From: Ruminococcus sp. UBA3855
GTDB taxonomy: Bacteria > Bacillota > Clostridia > Oscillospirales > Ruminococcaceae
Direction of reading: 5' to 3'
NCBI GenBank assembly: GCA_002392545.1
Contig: DGHF01000164.1
Location: 1-15,084, forward strand
Length of the DNA: 15,084 bases
The notes under the pieces were generated by a model. That model was not told the origin of the DNA. It ran no database searches and was given only the letters and a program-made list of their open reading frames with translations. Every line of letters begins with the position of its first letter. Position 1 is the stretch's first letter. Below, in pieces: positions 4,728-13,653 of this stretch. The position numbers were made by a program, and so were the translations under genes.

Positions 4728-6566
4728 ATGTGCGGAATCGCTGGTATGATTTCATTTCAGGAAAATTTGCATGAACAACGGCACATTTTGGAAAAAATGC
4801 AGGAAAGTATCATTCACAGAGGTGGAGACCAGAAAGGCATTTTCATTTCTGAACATGCCGGATTGGTTCATACAAGATTAGCTGTCATTGACCCCGAATA
4901 TGGTACACAGCCCATGCAGTATACAGATGGTCACGAACTGTATACCATCGTCTATAACGGCGAACTTTATAACACGTCTGAAATTCGTGAACAGCTCCAA
5001 AAAGAGGGCTGTACTTTTGCAACCCATTCCGATACAGAAGTCGTTCTGAAAGCCTATGCCGTCTATGGTGAGAAATGTACAGACCTTTTCAATGGCATTT
5101 TCGCCTTTGCGGTCTGGGAAGAAAAACAACAGCGTTTGTTTCTGGCTCGTGACAGAATCGGAGTGAAGCCACTATTTTTCTATCATGAAAATGAAATGTT
5201 TTTGTTCGGTTCGGAAATCAAAGCCATTCTTGCCAATCCCTCTGTCCCTCGTGAAATTGATATGAATGGTATCAGTCAATTATTGATGTTCGCCCCCGGA
5301 CGGACTGCCGGCTGTGGAGTGTTCAAAGGGATGAAAGAAATCCCAGCCGGACATTGTGCGTATTATTCCCAAAAAGACGGCTTTCAGATGCGCCATTACT
5401 GGAAACTCCAAGCCGAACCGCATACCGATAATTTTGAACAGACTGTTGAACATGTGCGCTATCTCCTGACGGATGCCATCAAACGACAGCTTGTATCTGA
5501 TGTGCCAATCGGAACATTTCTTTCCGGCGGTCTGGATTCCAGCCTGATTTCTTCCGTGGCTTCCAGAGAATTCGCCAAAGACGGACGAAAACTGCACACA
5601 TTCTCCGTCGATTACCGTGACAATGATAAATATTTCCAGAAAAGTAAATTTCAGCCCAATTCCGACCCCGACTACATCCGACAAATGCAGGAATATTTGC
5701 AGTCAGAACACCACTGGACAATCATTGATACCCCTCAATTGGTTTCGGCTTTGTTTGATGCCGTCAAGGCAAGGGATTTGCCGTCAATGGTAGATGTAGA
5801 TTCCTCTCTTTTGTTATTCTGCAAGGAAATCAAACAGAATGTCACAGTTGCACTCTCCGGCGAATGTGCAGACGAATTATTCGGCGGATACCCTTGGTAT
5901 CGTGACCCTGAAATCAGAGAGGCTTACGGCTTCCCATGGTCACAAAGTACAGAATACCGCCTTTCTTTTGCAAAACCTGAAATTGGAGAAATCCTCCGCC
6001 AACGTGCCGATGTTGACAAGGAATATCAGGCGACACTTGCCCGAACTGATTTTCTTCCTTCTGATACACCAACAGAAAAGCGGATGCGTGAAATGGTGCG
6101 CCTGAATATGGATTGGTTTATGCAGACACTCCTTGACCGAAAAGACAGAATGTCCATGTTTTCGGCTCTGGAGGTGAGAGTTCCATTCTGTGACTATCGT
6201 ATTGCGCAATATCTGTATAATGTGCCGTGGGAATTCAAGGAATACAAGGGCTACGAAAAAGGCTTGCTTCGTGAATCAATGAAAGACTATCTCCCTGATG
6301 AAATTTTGTGGAGAAAGAAAAGCCCCTACCCCAAAACCCACAATCCAAATTATCTTGCATCCGTTTCGAAATTGCTCCGTGACCGCCTAGAAAATCCCGA
6401 TGCCCCCATTTTGCAGATAGTAAGCCGTCAAGCATTGGAACAGCTCCTGAATGGAAACGACAATGTCCAATGGTACGGTCAGTTGATGACAAGACCTCAG
6501 ACAATTGCCTATTTTGTACAGCTGGATTATTGGCTGGAAACGTACCAAGTTAAAATTAGTATCTAA
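4728..6566 (+). CDS. asnB: Asparagine synthetase B, glutamine-hydrolysing
   Basis: Makes asparagine from aspartate, glutamine and ATP in the cytosol. The N-terminal class II glutaminase domain (1 to about 190) begins MCGIAGM, so Cys2 is the nucleophile after Met removal, with R50 in HTRLAVID, NGELYN (77-82) and SDTEV (101-105) as substrate residues. The synthetase domain has the ATP-pyrophosphatase P-loop SGGLDSS (266-272), ALSGECADELFGGYPW (375-390) and a RVPFCD motif near 482. At 612 residues it is longer than the E. coli enzyme and close to Bacillus AsnB/AsnO. The usual RGPD near residue 31 is RGGD here. AAGGAG (4713-4718) precedes ATG 4728. The gene is monocistronic, with a terminator behind it. 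Some paralogues amidate other substrates in peptidoglycan or secondary metabolism, so the asparagine role is likely rather than proven. Confidence 0.95.
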   Translation: MCGIAGMISFQENLHEQRHILEKMQESIIHRGGDQKGIFISEHAGLVHTRLAVIDPEYGTQPMQYTDGHELYTIVYNGELYNTSEIREQLQKEGCTFATHSDTEVVLKAYAVYGEKCTDLFNGIFAFAVWEEKQQRLFLARDRIGVKPLFFYHENEMFLFGSEIKAILANPSVPREIDMNGISQLLMFAPGRTAGCGVFKGMKEIPAGHCAYYSQKDGFQMRHYWKLQAEPHTDNFEQTVEHVRYLLTDAIKRQLVSDVPIGTFLSGGLDSSLISSVASREFAKDGRKLHTFSVDYRDNDKYFQKSKFQPNSDPDYIRQMQEYLQSEHHWTIIDTPQLVSALFDAVKARDLPSMVDVDSSLLLFCKEIKQNVTVALSGECADELFGGYPWYRDPEIREAYGFPWSQSTEYRLSFAKPEIGEILRQRADVDKEYQATLARTDFLPSDTPTEKRMREMVRLNMDWFMQTLLDRKDRMSMFSALEVRVPFCDYRIAQYLYNVPWEFKEYKGYEKGLLRESMKDYLPDEILWRKKSPYPKTHNPNYLASVSKLLRDRLENPDAPILQIVSRQALEQLLNGNDNVQWYGQLMTRPQTIAYFVQLDYWLETYQVKISI

Positions 6567-6572
6567 CACGAA

Positions 6573-6620
6573 AAAGGGCTGTTGCATCATTTATTTTGGT
6601 GTGACAGCCTTTAATATTTT
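6573..6620 (+). terminator. Probable asnB terminator
   Basis: AAAGGGCTGT (6573-6582) pairs with ACAGCCTTT (6604-6612) with one bulged base, and the interior CATCA/TGGTG extends the stem. It is followed by a T-rich stretch (TTTAATATTTT). The hairpin begins 7 bp past the asnB stop codon. Confidence 0.65.
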
Positions 6621-6712
6621 GTGTTTTTTTAATTTTCATTACAGAAAAATCCAATATATCAACTTTTTTTCAAAATAAATAGGCTCTTTCATAAAAATTA
6701 TTGTTATGCCCC

Positions 6713-6741
6713 TTGATTTTCCACAAAACATGATGTATAAT
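6713..6741 (+). promoter_or_regulatory. Sigma-A-type promoter of the 570-aa gene
   Basis: TTGATT (6713-6718) and a perfect TATAAT (6736-6741) are separated by 17 bp, with a start expected near 6748 and a 45-nt leader. The rest of the asnB-to-6793 gap (about 6620-6712) is AT-rich and shows nothing further. Confidence 0.75.
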
Positions 6742-6792
6742 AGTATGTATGATTAGGAAAATCCCGATTACAGGTTTAAAGGAGGTATATTT

Positions 6793-8505
6793 ATGAATTT
6801 ACTAACGTTTCTGAATGAAATTGACACTCAAACTGCTGATATGACACATGAGGAACTGACAGCATTCATTCACGAAATCGCCCGTACACTGCCGGCAGAA
6901 CAAAGAGAAGAATTTTTATCCAGATTAGTAAAAATATCTGAAACCATGCAGGAAGATGAATTTGATGAGCCGAAAACTTTACTTGAACAGCTTGAAAAAA
7001 TACGTTCCGGTGAATTTCGACTTGATTCACAGCTGAATGAAGAATACGACGACTGGTACGACAGCGAAGAAACAGAATTCGACTTTGAAGACGGTGACGG
7101 CTTACTTGATATTATCAATACCGCCTGCACTGAACTGCACCAGATGATTGAAAAGGCTAATTATGCAGAAGCCTATCTTTTAGGACAAACACTGATTACA
7201 TTGAAAGTGCAGACAGACGGCGATTATACAGACTATCTCGACAGTGGTATGAATCTGTACGATTTGGAAATCTATGATTTAATCAAAACACCTGTCAAAA
7301 TCGTTTTACTCGATGTACTCTGTGCGTGCTATTTTACTCTTTCACCAGAGGAAAAGCCCTCAATAATGTATCAGCTTGGAAAATCATTCCAGCGTACGAA
7401 ATGGACATTCGAAGAATTGATGCAGTCCGCTTCTGCTGAATTGCCAGAAATGGAAAGCTTTCTGACAAACTGGATTGAATTTCTTGGTTCTGTACCTGAA
7501 CAGAGTGCAGAAGAATTATTGCTGGAAGCAATCACAATGCAAAATCAGCCCGTTCAGGCATTGGAAACTGCAAGAAAATTTTCCTCAATTCATCCAGTAC
7601 TCTACGAAAAAGCACTTGCAATGCAGACAGAAGAAAACTCACGCTTGAAAATCGGATTAGAGGCACTGGAAAAACTGGATACATGGTATTTTATCCGCAG
7701 TAATATTGCACTGCAAACCGCTGAAACTGCTATCCGGCTCGGAATGCCAAAAGAAGCGGAATATTGCCGGTTGGAAGCCTTTCGTTCCGAAACAACACCT
7801 GTTAATTATCTTCGTGCATTGCTGAACAGTTCCGATTTTGAAACCTGCAAAAATGAACTTTATGCAATTTTGAAACATCTGCTTGATACCTATACAAAAG
7901 AAGAATTTCGTCTGGACAGACCAAAAAGTCAGGCAAAAAATTTCGTTGCAAATAAAACAAAGCGGTTGATTCAATTTCTGAATGGTGACTTTCTGAAAGC
8001 TTATGGAAATTTGCAGAACAAAATCAATTGTTATGATTCAGACATATTAGAACAGGGCACAGCACTGACGGCTTTATTTTTGTATCCAAGTGATACACTG
8101 CAAGAAGGTGCAAAAGCAATGTGCAGTTACCTTGCTAAATCATTGCCATTCGATGCAAAAAAATACAATCAAGGTGTGGAAAATTTCTCCAAAAATGACA
8201 GCATAACACTTCTTTGGCAATGCCTGAAAAAATGCCGTGAACATCTGCCGCTTACCAACCGTGAAAATGCGCTCGCTACCCTGCAAAAACTTTGTGTTAC
8301 TGCAACAGAATATGTCATGCAGAATGATATGAGAAAACAATATGAAGATTGTGCAGTATTGGCAGCGGTGATTGGCGAAATTTTGGAGTTGGAGCAAAAT
8401 TCTGTCAGTAAGAATGATTTCTTGCTTGAATGCAAGATGAAATACCCCAGACGGATTGCCTATCACCGTGAATTGAGAAAATACGGAATGAAAGACGGAA
8501 AATAA
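6793..8505 (+). CDS. Large acidic helical protein of unknown function (570 aa)
   Basis: Not assigned to a named family with confidence. It has no signal peptide or membrane segment, so it is cytosolic. Residues 1-75 look helical; 83-102 are extremely acidic (EEYDDWYDSEETEFDFEDGD), probably a disordered hinge. About 105-570 is a run of amphipathic helices with TPR/HEAT-like spacing (Ala/Leu-rich pairs such as NYAEAYLLGQTL and PVQALETARKF). The end, KMKYPRRIAYHRELRKYG, is reminiscent of the C-terminus of SWIM zinc-finger-associated helical proteins, but the SWIM CxCx-CxH motif is absent. That resemblance is from memory and weak. The start is good: AAAGGAGGT (6777-6785) lies 7 nt before ATG. It is a single-gene unit with its own promoter and a terminator shared with the convergent glf operon. 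Confidence 0.85.
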   Translation: MNLLTFLNEIDTQTADMTHEELTAFIHEIARTLPAEQREEFLSRLVKISETMQEDEFDEPKTLLEQLEKIRSGEFRLDSQLNEEYDDWYDSEETEFDFEDGDGLLDIINTACTELHQMIEKANYAEAYLLGQTLITLKVQTDGDYTDYLDSGMNLYDLEIYDLIKTPVKIVLLDVLCACYFTLSPEEKPSIMYQLGKSFQRTKWTFEELMQSASAELPEMESFLTNWIEFLGSVPEQSAEELLLEAITMQNQPVQALETARKFSSIHPVLYEKALAMQTEENSRLKIGLEALEKLDTWYFIRSNIALQTAETAIRLGMPKEAEYCRLEAFRSETTPVNYLRALLNSSDFETCKNELYAILKHLLDTYTKEEFRLDRPKSQAKNFVANKTKRLIQFLNGDFLKAYGNLQNKINCYDSDILEQGTALTALFLYPSDTLQEGAKAMCSYLAKSLPFDAKKYNQGVENFSKNDSITLLWQCLKKCREHLPLTNRENALATLQKLCVTATEYVMQNDMRKQYEDCAVLAAVIGEILELEQNSVSKNDFLLECKMKYPRRIAYHRELRKYGMKDGK

Positions 8506-8555
8506 TGAGCCTTTTCATTTATACAGCCGAATTATCAGCTTGATGATACCACACA

Positions 8556-8588
8556 AAAAACCGCCCGAAACTGATTCAGGCGGTTTTT
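8556..8588. terminator. Bidirectional terminator between convergent transcription units
   Basis: A perfect 10-bp stem, AAAAACCGCC (8556-8565) with GGCGGTTTTT (8579-8588), has A and T tracts on either side so that each strand ends in a U run. It lies 50 bp past the 570-aa gene and 17 bp past glf, ending both the rightward gene and the leftward polysaccharide operon. Confidence 0.9.
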
Positions 8589-8604
8589 AATTGCTTTCAG
8601 GATT

Positions 8605-9720
8605 TCAGGACAATTCTTTCTGACACATTTCGAGGGCTACCGCAATGACAGCATCCATATCATAGTATTTGTATTCGCCGAGACGACCGCCGAAAATGAC
8701 ATTTGTTTCTTTTTTGGCAAGTTCCCTGTATTTCGCATAAAGTGCGCCGTTCTTCTCGTCATTGACAGGATAATACGGCTCATCCCCTGCTTTCCATTCG
8801 GAGGAATATTCACGGCTGATAACGGTTTTCGGTAAATCTGTGCCGTTTTTGTCTTTTCCGAACTCAAACCATTTGTGTTCAATAATTCTTGTCCAAGGGG
8901 TTTCTCTGTCAGTGTAATTGACAGCGGCATTCCCCTGAAAATTAGGAATGTCCAGCAGTTCAGTTTCAAAGCGGACACTTCTGTATTCCAGCGTACCAAG
9001 GCGGAAATCAAAATAAGCATCAATTGCCCCCGTGTAAACAACCTTTTCAGCCAGTGCATCCAATTCCTTTTTATTTGCGAAATAATCCGTATTCAAACGA
9101 ACCTCAATTCCCTCCAGCATATTCGCAACCATGCTGGTGTACCCGCCTGTCGGAATCCCCTGATACAACGCATTGAAATAATTATTGTCGAATGTCAGGC
9201 GGACAGGCAAACGCTTGATAATGAATGCAGGTAAATCCTTGCAGTCACGCCCCCACTGTTTTTCTGTATAACCCTTGATAAGTTTTTCGTAAATATCACG
9301 ACCAACAAGGGAAATCGCTTGTTCTTCGAGGTTCTGGGGTTCTCCGGTAATTTCCTTACGCTGTTCGCTGATTTTTGCGGATGCTTCTTCCGGTGTAACA
9401 ACTCCCCACATCTTGTTAAATGTGTACATATTGAACGGCAGGGAGTACAATTCCCCCTTGTAATTGGCAACCGGAGAATTGGTAAAACGGTTGAACTCTG
9501 CGAACTGTGTCACATAATCCCATACTGTTTTTGAATTGGTATGGAAAATATGTGCACCATAGACATGGACGTTGATTCCCTCAACTTCCTTTGTGTAAAC
9601 ATTTCCGGCAATGTTCGGGCGTTTGTCAATGACAAGCACGGATTTTCCGGCTTTTTTCGCCTCGTGCGCAAATACCGCCCCATACAAGCCAGCACCTACA
9701 ATCAGATAATCATATTTCAT
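8605..9720 (-). CDS. glf: UDP-galactopyranose mutase
   Basis: FAD enzyme that interconverts UDP-galactopyranose and UDP-galactofuranose, the donor for Galf-containing surface glycans; it needs reduced flavin. The 371-residue product is of normal bacterial length. It has the dinucleotide fold YLIVGAGLYG (5-14) with the acidic IDKRPN strand end (31-36), YGAHIFHT (54-61), GYTEKQWGRD (150-159, containing the conserved substrate-stacking Trp), IIKRLPVR (167-174) and the FDNNYFNALYQGIPTGGY segment (177-194). The start at ATG 9720 follows the wzx stop by one base, with GGGG inside the wzx end serving as ribosome site; an upstream in-frame start at 9759 would lengthen the N-terminus beyond the family. 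It is the last gene of the polysaccharide operon. Confidence 0.96.
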   Translation of the reverse strand: MKYDYLIVGAGLYGAVFAHEAKKAGKSVLVIDKRPNIAGNVYTKEVEGINVHVYGAHIFHTNSKTVWDYVTQFAEFNRFTNSPVANYKGELYSLPFNMYTFNKMWGVVTPEEASAKISEQRKEITGEPQNLEEQAISLVGRDIYEKLIKGYTEKQWGRDCKDLPAFIIKRLPVRLTFDNNYFNALYQGIPTGGYTSMVANMLEGIEVRLNTDYFANKKELDALAEKVVYTGAIDAYFDFRLGTLEYRSVRFETELLDIPNFQGNAAVNYTDRETPWTRIIEHKWFEFGKDKNGTDLPKTVISREYSSEWKAGDEPYYPVNDEKNGALYAKYRELAKKETNVIFGGRLGEYKYYDMDAVIAVALEMCQKELS

Positions 9721-9721
9721 C

Positions 9722-11209
9722 TTAAAACCCCTTTTTTGATAAATTTTTGAATTTGTCAAGAATTTGGTTTGTGACTTCCAGTGTCAGCTTTTCTTTGGAA
9801 AGAAGCAGAAATCCTCCGTAACACAAAAAGAAAAGCACTGCTGAAATCAACAAAATAATGAAACTTCCTCCGGCTGTCTGCATATCAACAAAATTGGTAT
9901 ATGGAAGCCAGCTACAGGAAACTGTACCAATCAGAATGCCAGCAATAATTTTCAGGTAACTGATGGAACAGAATGCATCTTTCACCTCGTCTCTGAGTGC
10001 AATGTACTGCACCAGCAACACCACAATTTCTGCTATCATTGTACCAATTGCTGCGCCAGAAGATGCTATTTTCGGAATCAAGATTGCATTTAAAATCAAA
10101 TCCGTGACAGCTCCGGCAATTTCAGAATAAAGCACCACTTTTTCCTTTCCCATTGGTACAAGAATCTGAATTCCCAGAATGTTGCTCAGTCCAATGCAAA
10201 GCAATGTCGGCATGATTAACTGCATGGGAATAACTGAACCCTCATAGGCATTACCTGAAAGAAAATAAATTCCCTGCCGTGCAAACAGAATAAAATAAAC
10301 CATAAGAGGTGTCGCCAGCAAGAAGACGAAATTCAATGCCTTCTGACTGATTTTTTTAAATTCGTCCATCATATTCTGTTCGATGTAATAGGATGCTCTT
10401 GGAAGAAGCACCGTCCCCAGAGAAGTTACAATACTAACCAAAATACTCTTGATTCTGACAGCGGCATTATAATAACCTGCGTCATCATCTGTTGCCATGA
10501 AACCTAACATGACAGTATCAAGATGGGTATAAATCGTCGTCGCACAGGTCATTGCAAAAAAGACCCCAACGGCTTTCAGGTGTCTGCGGAAATTATAATT
10601 TCCCACTGGCTTGATACCAATGTATTTATGAGCATTGATTAAATTGAAAACATTGGAAGCACAGCCCGCAAAAATCGTGATACCACCGTAAATTGCATAA
10701 TCTTCCTGCTTTTTGACAAGGAAAAACATGGCAATCAAAGCAATTAACTTGAAAACAATTGAACGTACTGTAATATAAGTATATTGCTCCAGTGCCTTGT
10801 AAAGCCATTCCATGCCGATGGATGTCAGAATGATATTAAAGCTGACAATCAAATATAATGTCCGTTCTTCCCGCAATTTCGGCACGAACAGCAACGCCAA
10901 AATAAATGCTGTATATGAAAGAATCGTCATCACAACATTGATTATCAGCAGTTCATGCGCCGTCCTCGTCAGTTCCTCTTTGTTATCCCTCACCTTCGCA
11001 CAAGCCCGAATTCCGTAAGTCGGAATTCCGAGCTGTGCAAACATGGTGAAATAAGAAATGAACGATGTCGCAACTGATACTTTCCCTGTTCCGACAGGGA
11101 GCAGAATTCTGGACACATAAGGAAATGTTACCAACGGGAATATGAATGACGACATTGTCAGAATCGCATTCATAATGAAATTCAGTTTGATGGATTTTTG
11201 TTTTGCCAA
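9722..11209 (-). CDS. wzx: Wzx-type lipid-linked oligosaccharide flippase
   Basis: A 495-residue polytopic membrane protein of the MOP/MATE exporter superfamily, polysaccharide-synthesis branch, which moves undecaprenyl-linked repeat units across the membrane. About 12-14 hydrophobic segments span the length. The start has the family look IMNAILTMSSFIFPLVTFPYVSRILLP (12-38), with a conserved YVSR-x-L turn. Near 215-260 is the FAMTCATTIYTHLDTVMLG...AGYYNAA region typical of Wzx proteins. Initiation is at TTG (11209), with GAAAGG about 11 nt upstream overlapping the wzy stop; no better in-frame ATG exists before residue 13. The upstream polymerase gene and the overlapping glf start place it in one operon. 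The substrate is inferred to contain galactofuranose. Confidence 0.93.
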   Translation of the reverse strand: MAKQKSIKLNFIMNAILTMSSFIFPLVTFPYVSRILLPVGTGKVSVATSFISYFTMFAQLGIPTYGIRACAKVRDNKEELTRTAHELLIINVVMTILSYTAFILALLFVPKLREERTLYLIVSFNIILTSIGMEWLYKALEQYTYITVRSIVFKLIALIAMFFLVKKQEDYAIYGGITIFAGCASNVFNLINAHKYIGIKPVGNYNFRRHLKAVGVFFAMTCATTIYTHLDTVMLGFMATDDDAGYYNAAVRIKSILVSIVTSLGTVLLPRASYYIEQNMMDEFKKISQKALNFVFLLATPLMVYFILFARQGIYFLSGNAYEGSVIPMQLIMPTLLCIGLSNILGIQILVPMGKEKVVLYSEIAGAVTDLILNAILIPKIASSGAAIGTMIAEIVVLLVQYIALRDEVKDAFCSISYLKIIAGILIGTVSCSWLPYTNFVDMQTAGGSFIILLISAVLFFLCYGGFLLLSKEKLTLEVTNQILDKFKNLSKKGF

Positions 11210-11223
11210 TATTACTCAACCTT

Positions 11224-12543
11224 TCAAATCTGATTTTTCTGGTACTTTGTGAAGTAATTCAGTAAAGGTTCAAGGGTTTCTATAGAATCTTTCTTCTTAT
11301 TCACTCCAAAGGCAAACCAAATTAAAATATAAAATGTAAGGTAAATAAATGGTATCATAGTAATTGTATATATCAATAAGAAAAGAAATATAAATGAGAG
11401 ATAATCTTTCATTTTATAGCGGAAACTTCTGTAAATTGCCCGCAGGAAAGCCCCTGTATAGATTACAGTCAGATATAATCCCCCCTCCGCCAGAACAAGA
11501 CCGGGGGAATTGCTCAAACCTCTGTTAGCAATATAACGTGCTCTGGACATATACGACTGAATATAACCGCCGTTTCCAAGACCACAGCCCATAATGGGAT
11601 AATCTTTCCACGCAAGAAAACACACTCGGAAATCATCCAGTCGTGCTTCACCTGAGCCAGTCCCCATTTTATCTCTTACCATGACAAAGATGACCACCAC
11701 CGCTGAAATCACTCCCACTACAATCAAGGGAATGCTCAAAATATGAAACAAGCTTTTTTTTCCTTTGCTGTCTTTCAAATATTTCTGTATCAGAATCAGT
11801 GCAAGGACACAATACCCCGTTGTGGAAAGCGTTGTCAGGATTGCGATTATCAATACCACAATATTGAATTTGTTTTTCCGTGGTGCAATGTAAAGCTCTG
11901 TCAGGAGGGCAATCGAAAAATTAAAAGATGCCATCGGAGCTTCTGTAAAAATTGCCGTATTCCGGAAAGAGGCAATGTGCAGAATTGGAATTTCCAGCTC
12001 CTGCGTTTCAAAATATAGATAATAATAGGCATCGACCTTTTTGGGGAGTGCCGTTCCAGCCCATGTGGAAAGAACCGTCCCTGTCGGTTTCAGGACGTGC
12101 AGAACAGAAGCCAATAACCAGAATGAAAGCGAAATTACTGCAATTCCTGTCATGATATTCCGATATTTCAAAAGCAGTGTCGCTTCACCCTTTTCAATGA
12201 TAATATGATAACATGACAATAATATCAGGGCTAGCAGTAATTTTATCGTGTAACTTTTGGAATGGTGACAAAAGATATACAAGGAAAGATACACCGCCGT
12301 CACCGCAAGCACCATGAAAAAATGTGCCTGCTTGGAAGACAATGTTATCTTCTTGGTAATGAAAGTATAAGCAATACTTCCCATTGTACCAGCACCAATT
12401 CCGGCAAAAATCAGGTAATTGAACCAACTTGGAGTTGTTGTCAGACTGCCGTATATGACACGGCTGTCCATCAACAACATCAATACTATCAGATAACCAA
12501 AAAATTCCTGAAATAATTTATGGATATGCAAGCGAGAATTCAT
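11224..12543 (-). CDS. wzy: Wzy-type O-antigen/capsule polymerase
   Basis: A 439-residue membrane protein with about 10-12 hydrophobic segments, expected to join flipped repeat units on the outer face. The large extracytoplasmic loop shows SFRNTAIFTEAPM (192-204), resembling the R-N-x-G-I-F-x-E-P motif of polymerases, and later GSGEARLDDFRVCFLAW...IMGCGLGNGGY (296-327), resembling the Wzy_C/O-antigen ligase signature with its GxGxG turn. A ligase such as WaaL is not expected in a Gram-positive. GGGTGTG lies about 7 nt before ATG 12543. It sits 20 bp after the galactofuranosyltransferase-like gene and 14 bp before wzx, the normal setting of Wzy. Polymerases vary greatly, so the linkage formed cannot be read. 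Confidence 0.85.
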   Translation of the reverse strand: MNSRLHIHKLFQEFFGYLIVLMLLMDSRVIYGSLTTTPSWFNYLIFAGIGAGTMGSIAYTFITKKITLSSKQAHFFMVLAVTAVYLSLYIFCHHSKSYTIKLLLALILLSCYHIIIEKGEATLLLKYRNIMTGIAVISLSFWLLASVLHVLKPTGTVLSTWAGTALPKKVDAYYYLYFETQELEIPILHIASFRNTAIFTEAPMASFNFSIALLTELYIAPRKNKFNIVVLIIAILTTLSTTGYCVLALILIQKYLKDSKGKKSLFHILSIPLIVVGVISAVVVIFVMVRDKMGTGSGEARLDDFRVCFLAWKDYPIMGCGLGNGGYIQSYMSRARYIANRGLSNSPGLVLAEGGLYLTVIYTGAFLRAIYRSFRYKMKDYLSFIFLFLLIYTITMIPFIYLTFYILIWFAFGVNKKKDSIETLEPLLNYFTKYQKNQI

Positions 12544-12563
12544 CAGAACACACCCTTTATTGT

Positions 12564-13640
12564 TCAGACACGCTTCATGGCTTCAAGTGTATAATAGCCA
12601 TCTCTGAGCCTTTTGGAAATTTTGACTGTGTTGGACTGCATTTTTCTGTAATCTTCTTCGGAGAGTCTGGAAATCACATCCGGAATATCTTTCAGAGATT
12701 CCACCACAATCCCACAGCCATTTTTTACAATAAATTCCGCCAGTGCTGCCTTTTTCCAGATAACAACCGGAATTCCGGATGCCAGATACAAAGAAGTTTT
12801 GTGTGGATTATTGATTTTCAGATAACTGCCAAATACACCACTGCACGTTTCAGATGTTTCACCGTCCCAGATTAAACCGAAACTTCCCTCCAATTCTGCC
12901 GGCAATTCATCCGGCTGGAATGAGCCCAGATAATGCACTGTGGGAACAGGCTTTTCCGGTTCGTACCCAATACCATATAAATTATAATCCGGTGCAGTGG
13001 GTAAATGATAGAGATAACCTGCTTTATTGGGGCGGAGATTTCCGGCAATGATAATAGGTTTATCTTTTGCGGTTTTTTCACGCTTTGCCTGAACATCATA
13101 ATCGGGAATGAGATAATCGAAAATTTCCAGTTCAATCATTTTATTTTCATCCAGTCCCATGGAAGCAAGAGCCTTTTTCATGCGCTTGTTGTGGACAATG
13201 ATATTGTCACACGCTTGGAGCAGTGTTTTTTCCTCAATATTGATACGCATTTTCCGGAAAAATGAAGCGTTTCCGAGTGCAATGCGAATAATTTCAAGGT
13301 CATGCACCAAAAGAACTATTTTCACACCTTTTGCTTTTAGCTTGCGGAAACTGAAAATTCCAAAAATGGTATGACTGAGCAAGGGGAACTGAATCAGGAG
13401 CGTATCTCCCCGTTTCAAAGGTGAAAAGGCTTCATCCATCAAATCACCAATTTTTTTGTGCTCCTTAACTTTCTGTAATTTTCCCATTGTACTTTCGGCT
13501 TCTTCGTCACGGGTTGTGACAAGTTCAATGGGTTTCCATCCGTGATTCTGTAAAATACTGTTAATATCCTCACGGGCTTTTGTTCCTGCATTCATCTGAG
13601 AATAGACAGAAACCACCTTTTCTTTGGTAAAATACAGCAT
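12564..13640 (-). CDS. Gtf3/WbbI-like glycosyltransferase, probable galactofuranosyltransferase
   Basis: A 358-residue soluble or membrane-associated transferase of the Gtf3/WbbI group, with two Rossmann halves. The C-terminal half carries the group signature: FGLIWDGETSETCSGVFGSYLKINNPHKTSLYLASGIPVVIW (split here as FGLIWDGETSETCSGVF ... INNPHKTSLYLASGIPVVIW), including the N-N-P-H-K phosphate-contacting region. Members include the E. coli WbbI beta-1,6-galactofuranosyltransferase and the streptococcal Gtf3 glucosyltransferase, so sugar choice is not fixed by family; the glf gene three genes downstream favours galactofuranose. The start at ATG 13640 is preferred because AAAGGAGG ends 6 nt upstream; the ATG 6 bases earlier abuts the ribosome site, and the longer frame to 13721 overlaps the upstream gene. 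Confidence 0.85.
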   Translation of the reverse strand: MLYFTKEKVVSVYSQMNAGTKAREDINSILQNHGWKPIELVTTRDEEAESTMGKLQKVKEHKKIGDLMDEAFSPLKRGDTLLIQFPLLSHTIFGIFSFRKLKAKGVKIVLLVHDLEIIRIALGNASFFRKMRINIEEKTLLQACDNIIVHNKRMKKALASMGLDENKMIELEIFDYLIPDYDVQAKREKTAKDKPIIIAGNLRPNKAGYLYHLPTAPDYNLYGIGYEPEKPVPTVHYLGSFQPDELPAELEGSFGLIWDGETSETCSGVFGSYLKINNPHKTSLYLASGIPVVIWKKAALAEFIVKNGCGIVVESLKDIPDVISRLSEEDYRKMQSNTVKISKRLRDGYYTLEAMKRV

Positions 13641-13653
13641 GTTCATCCTCCTT

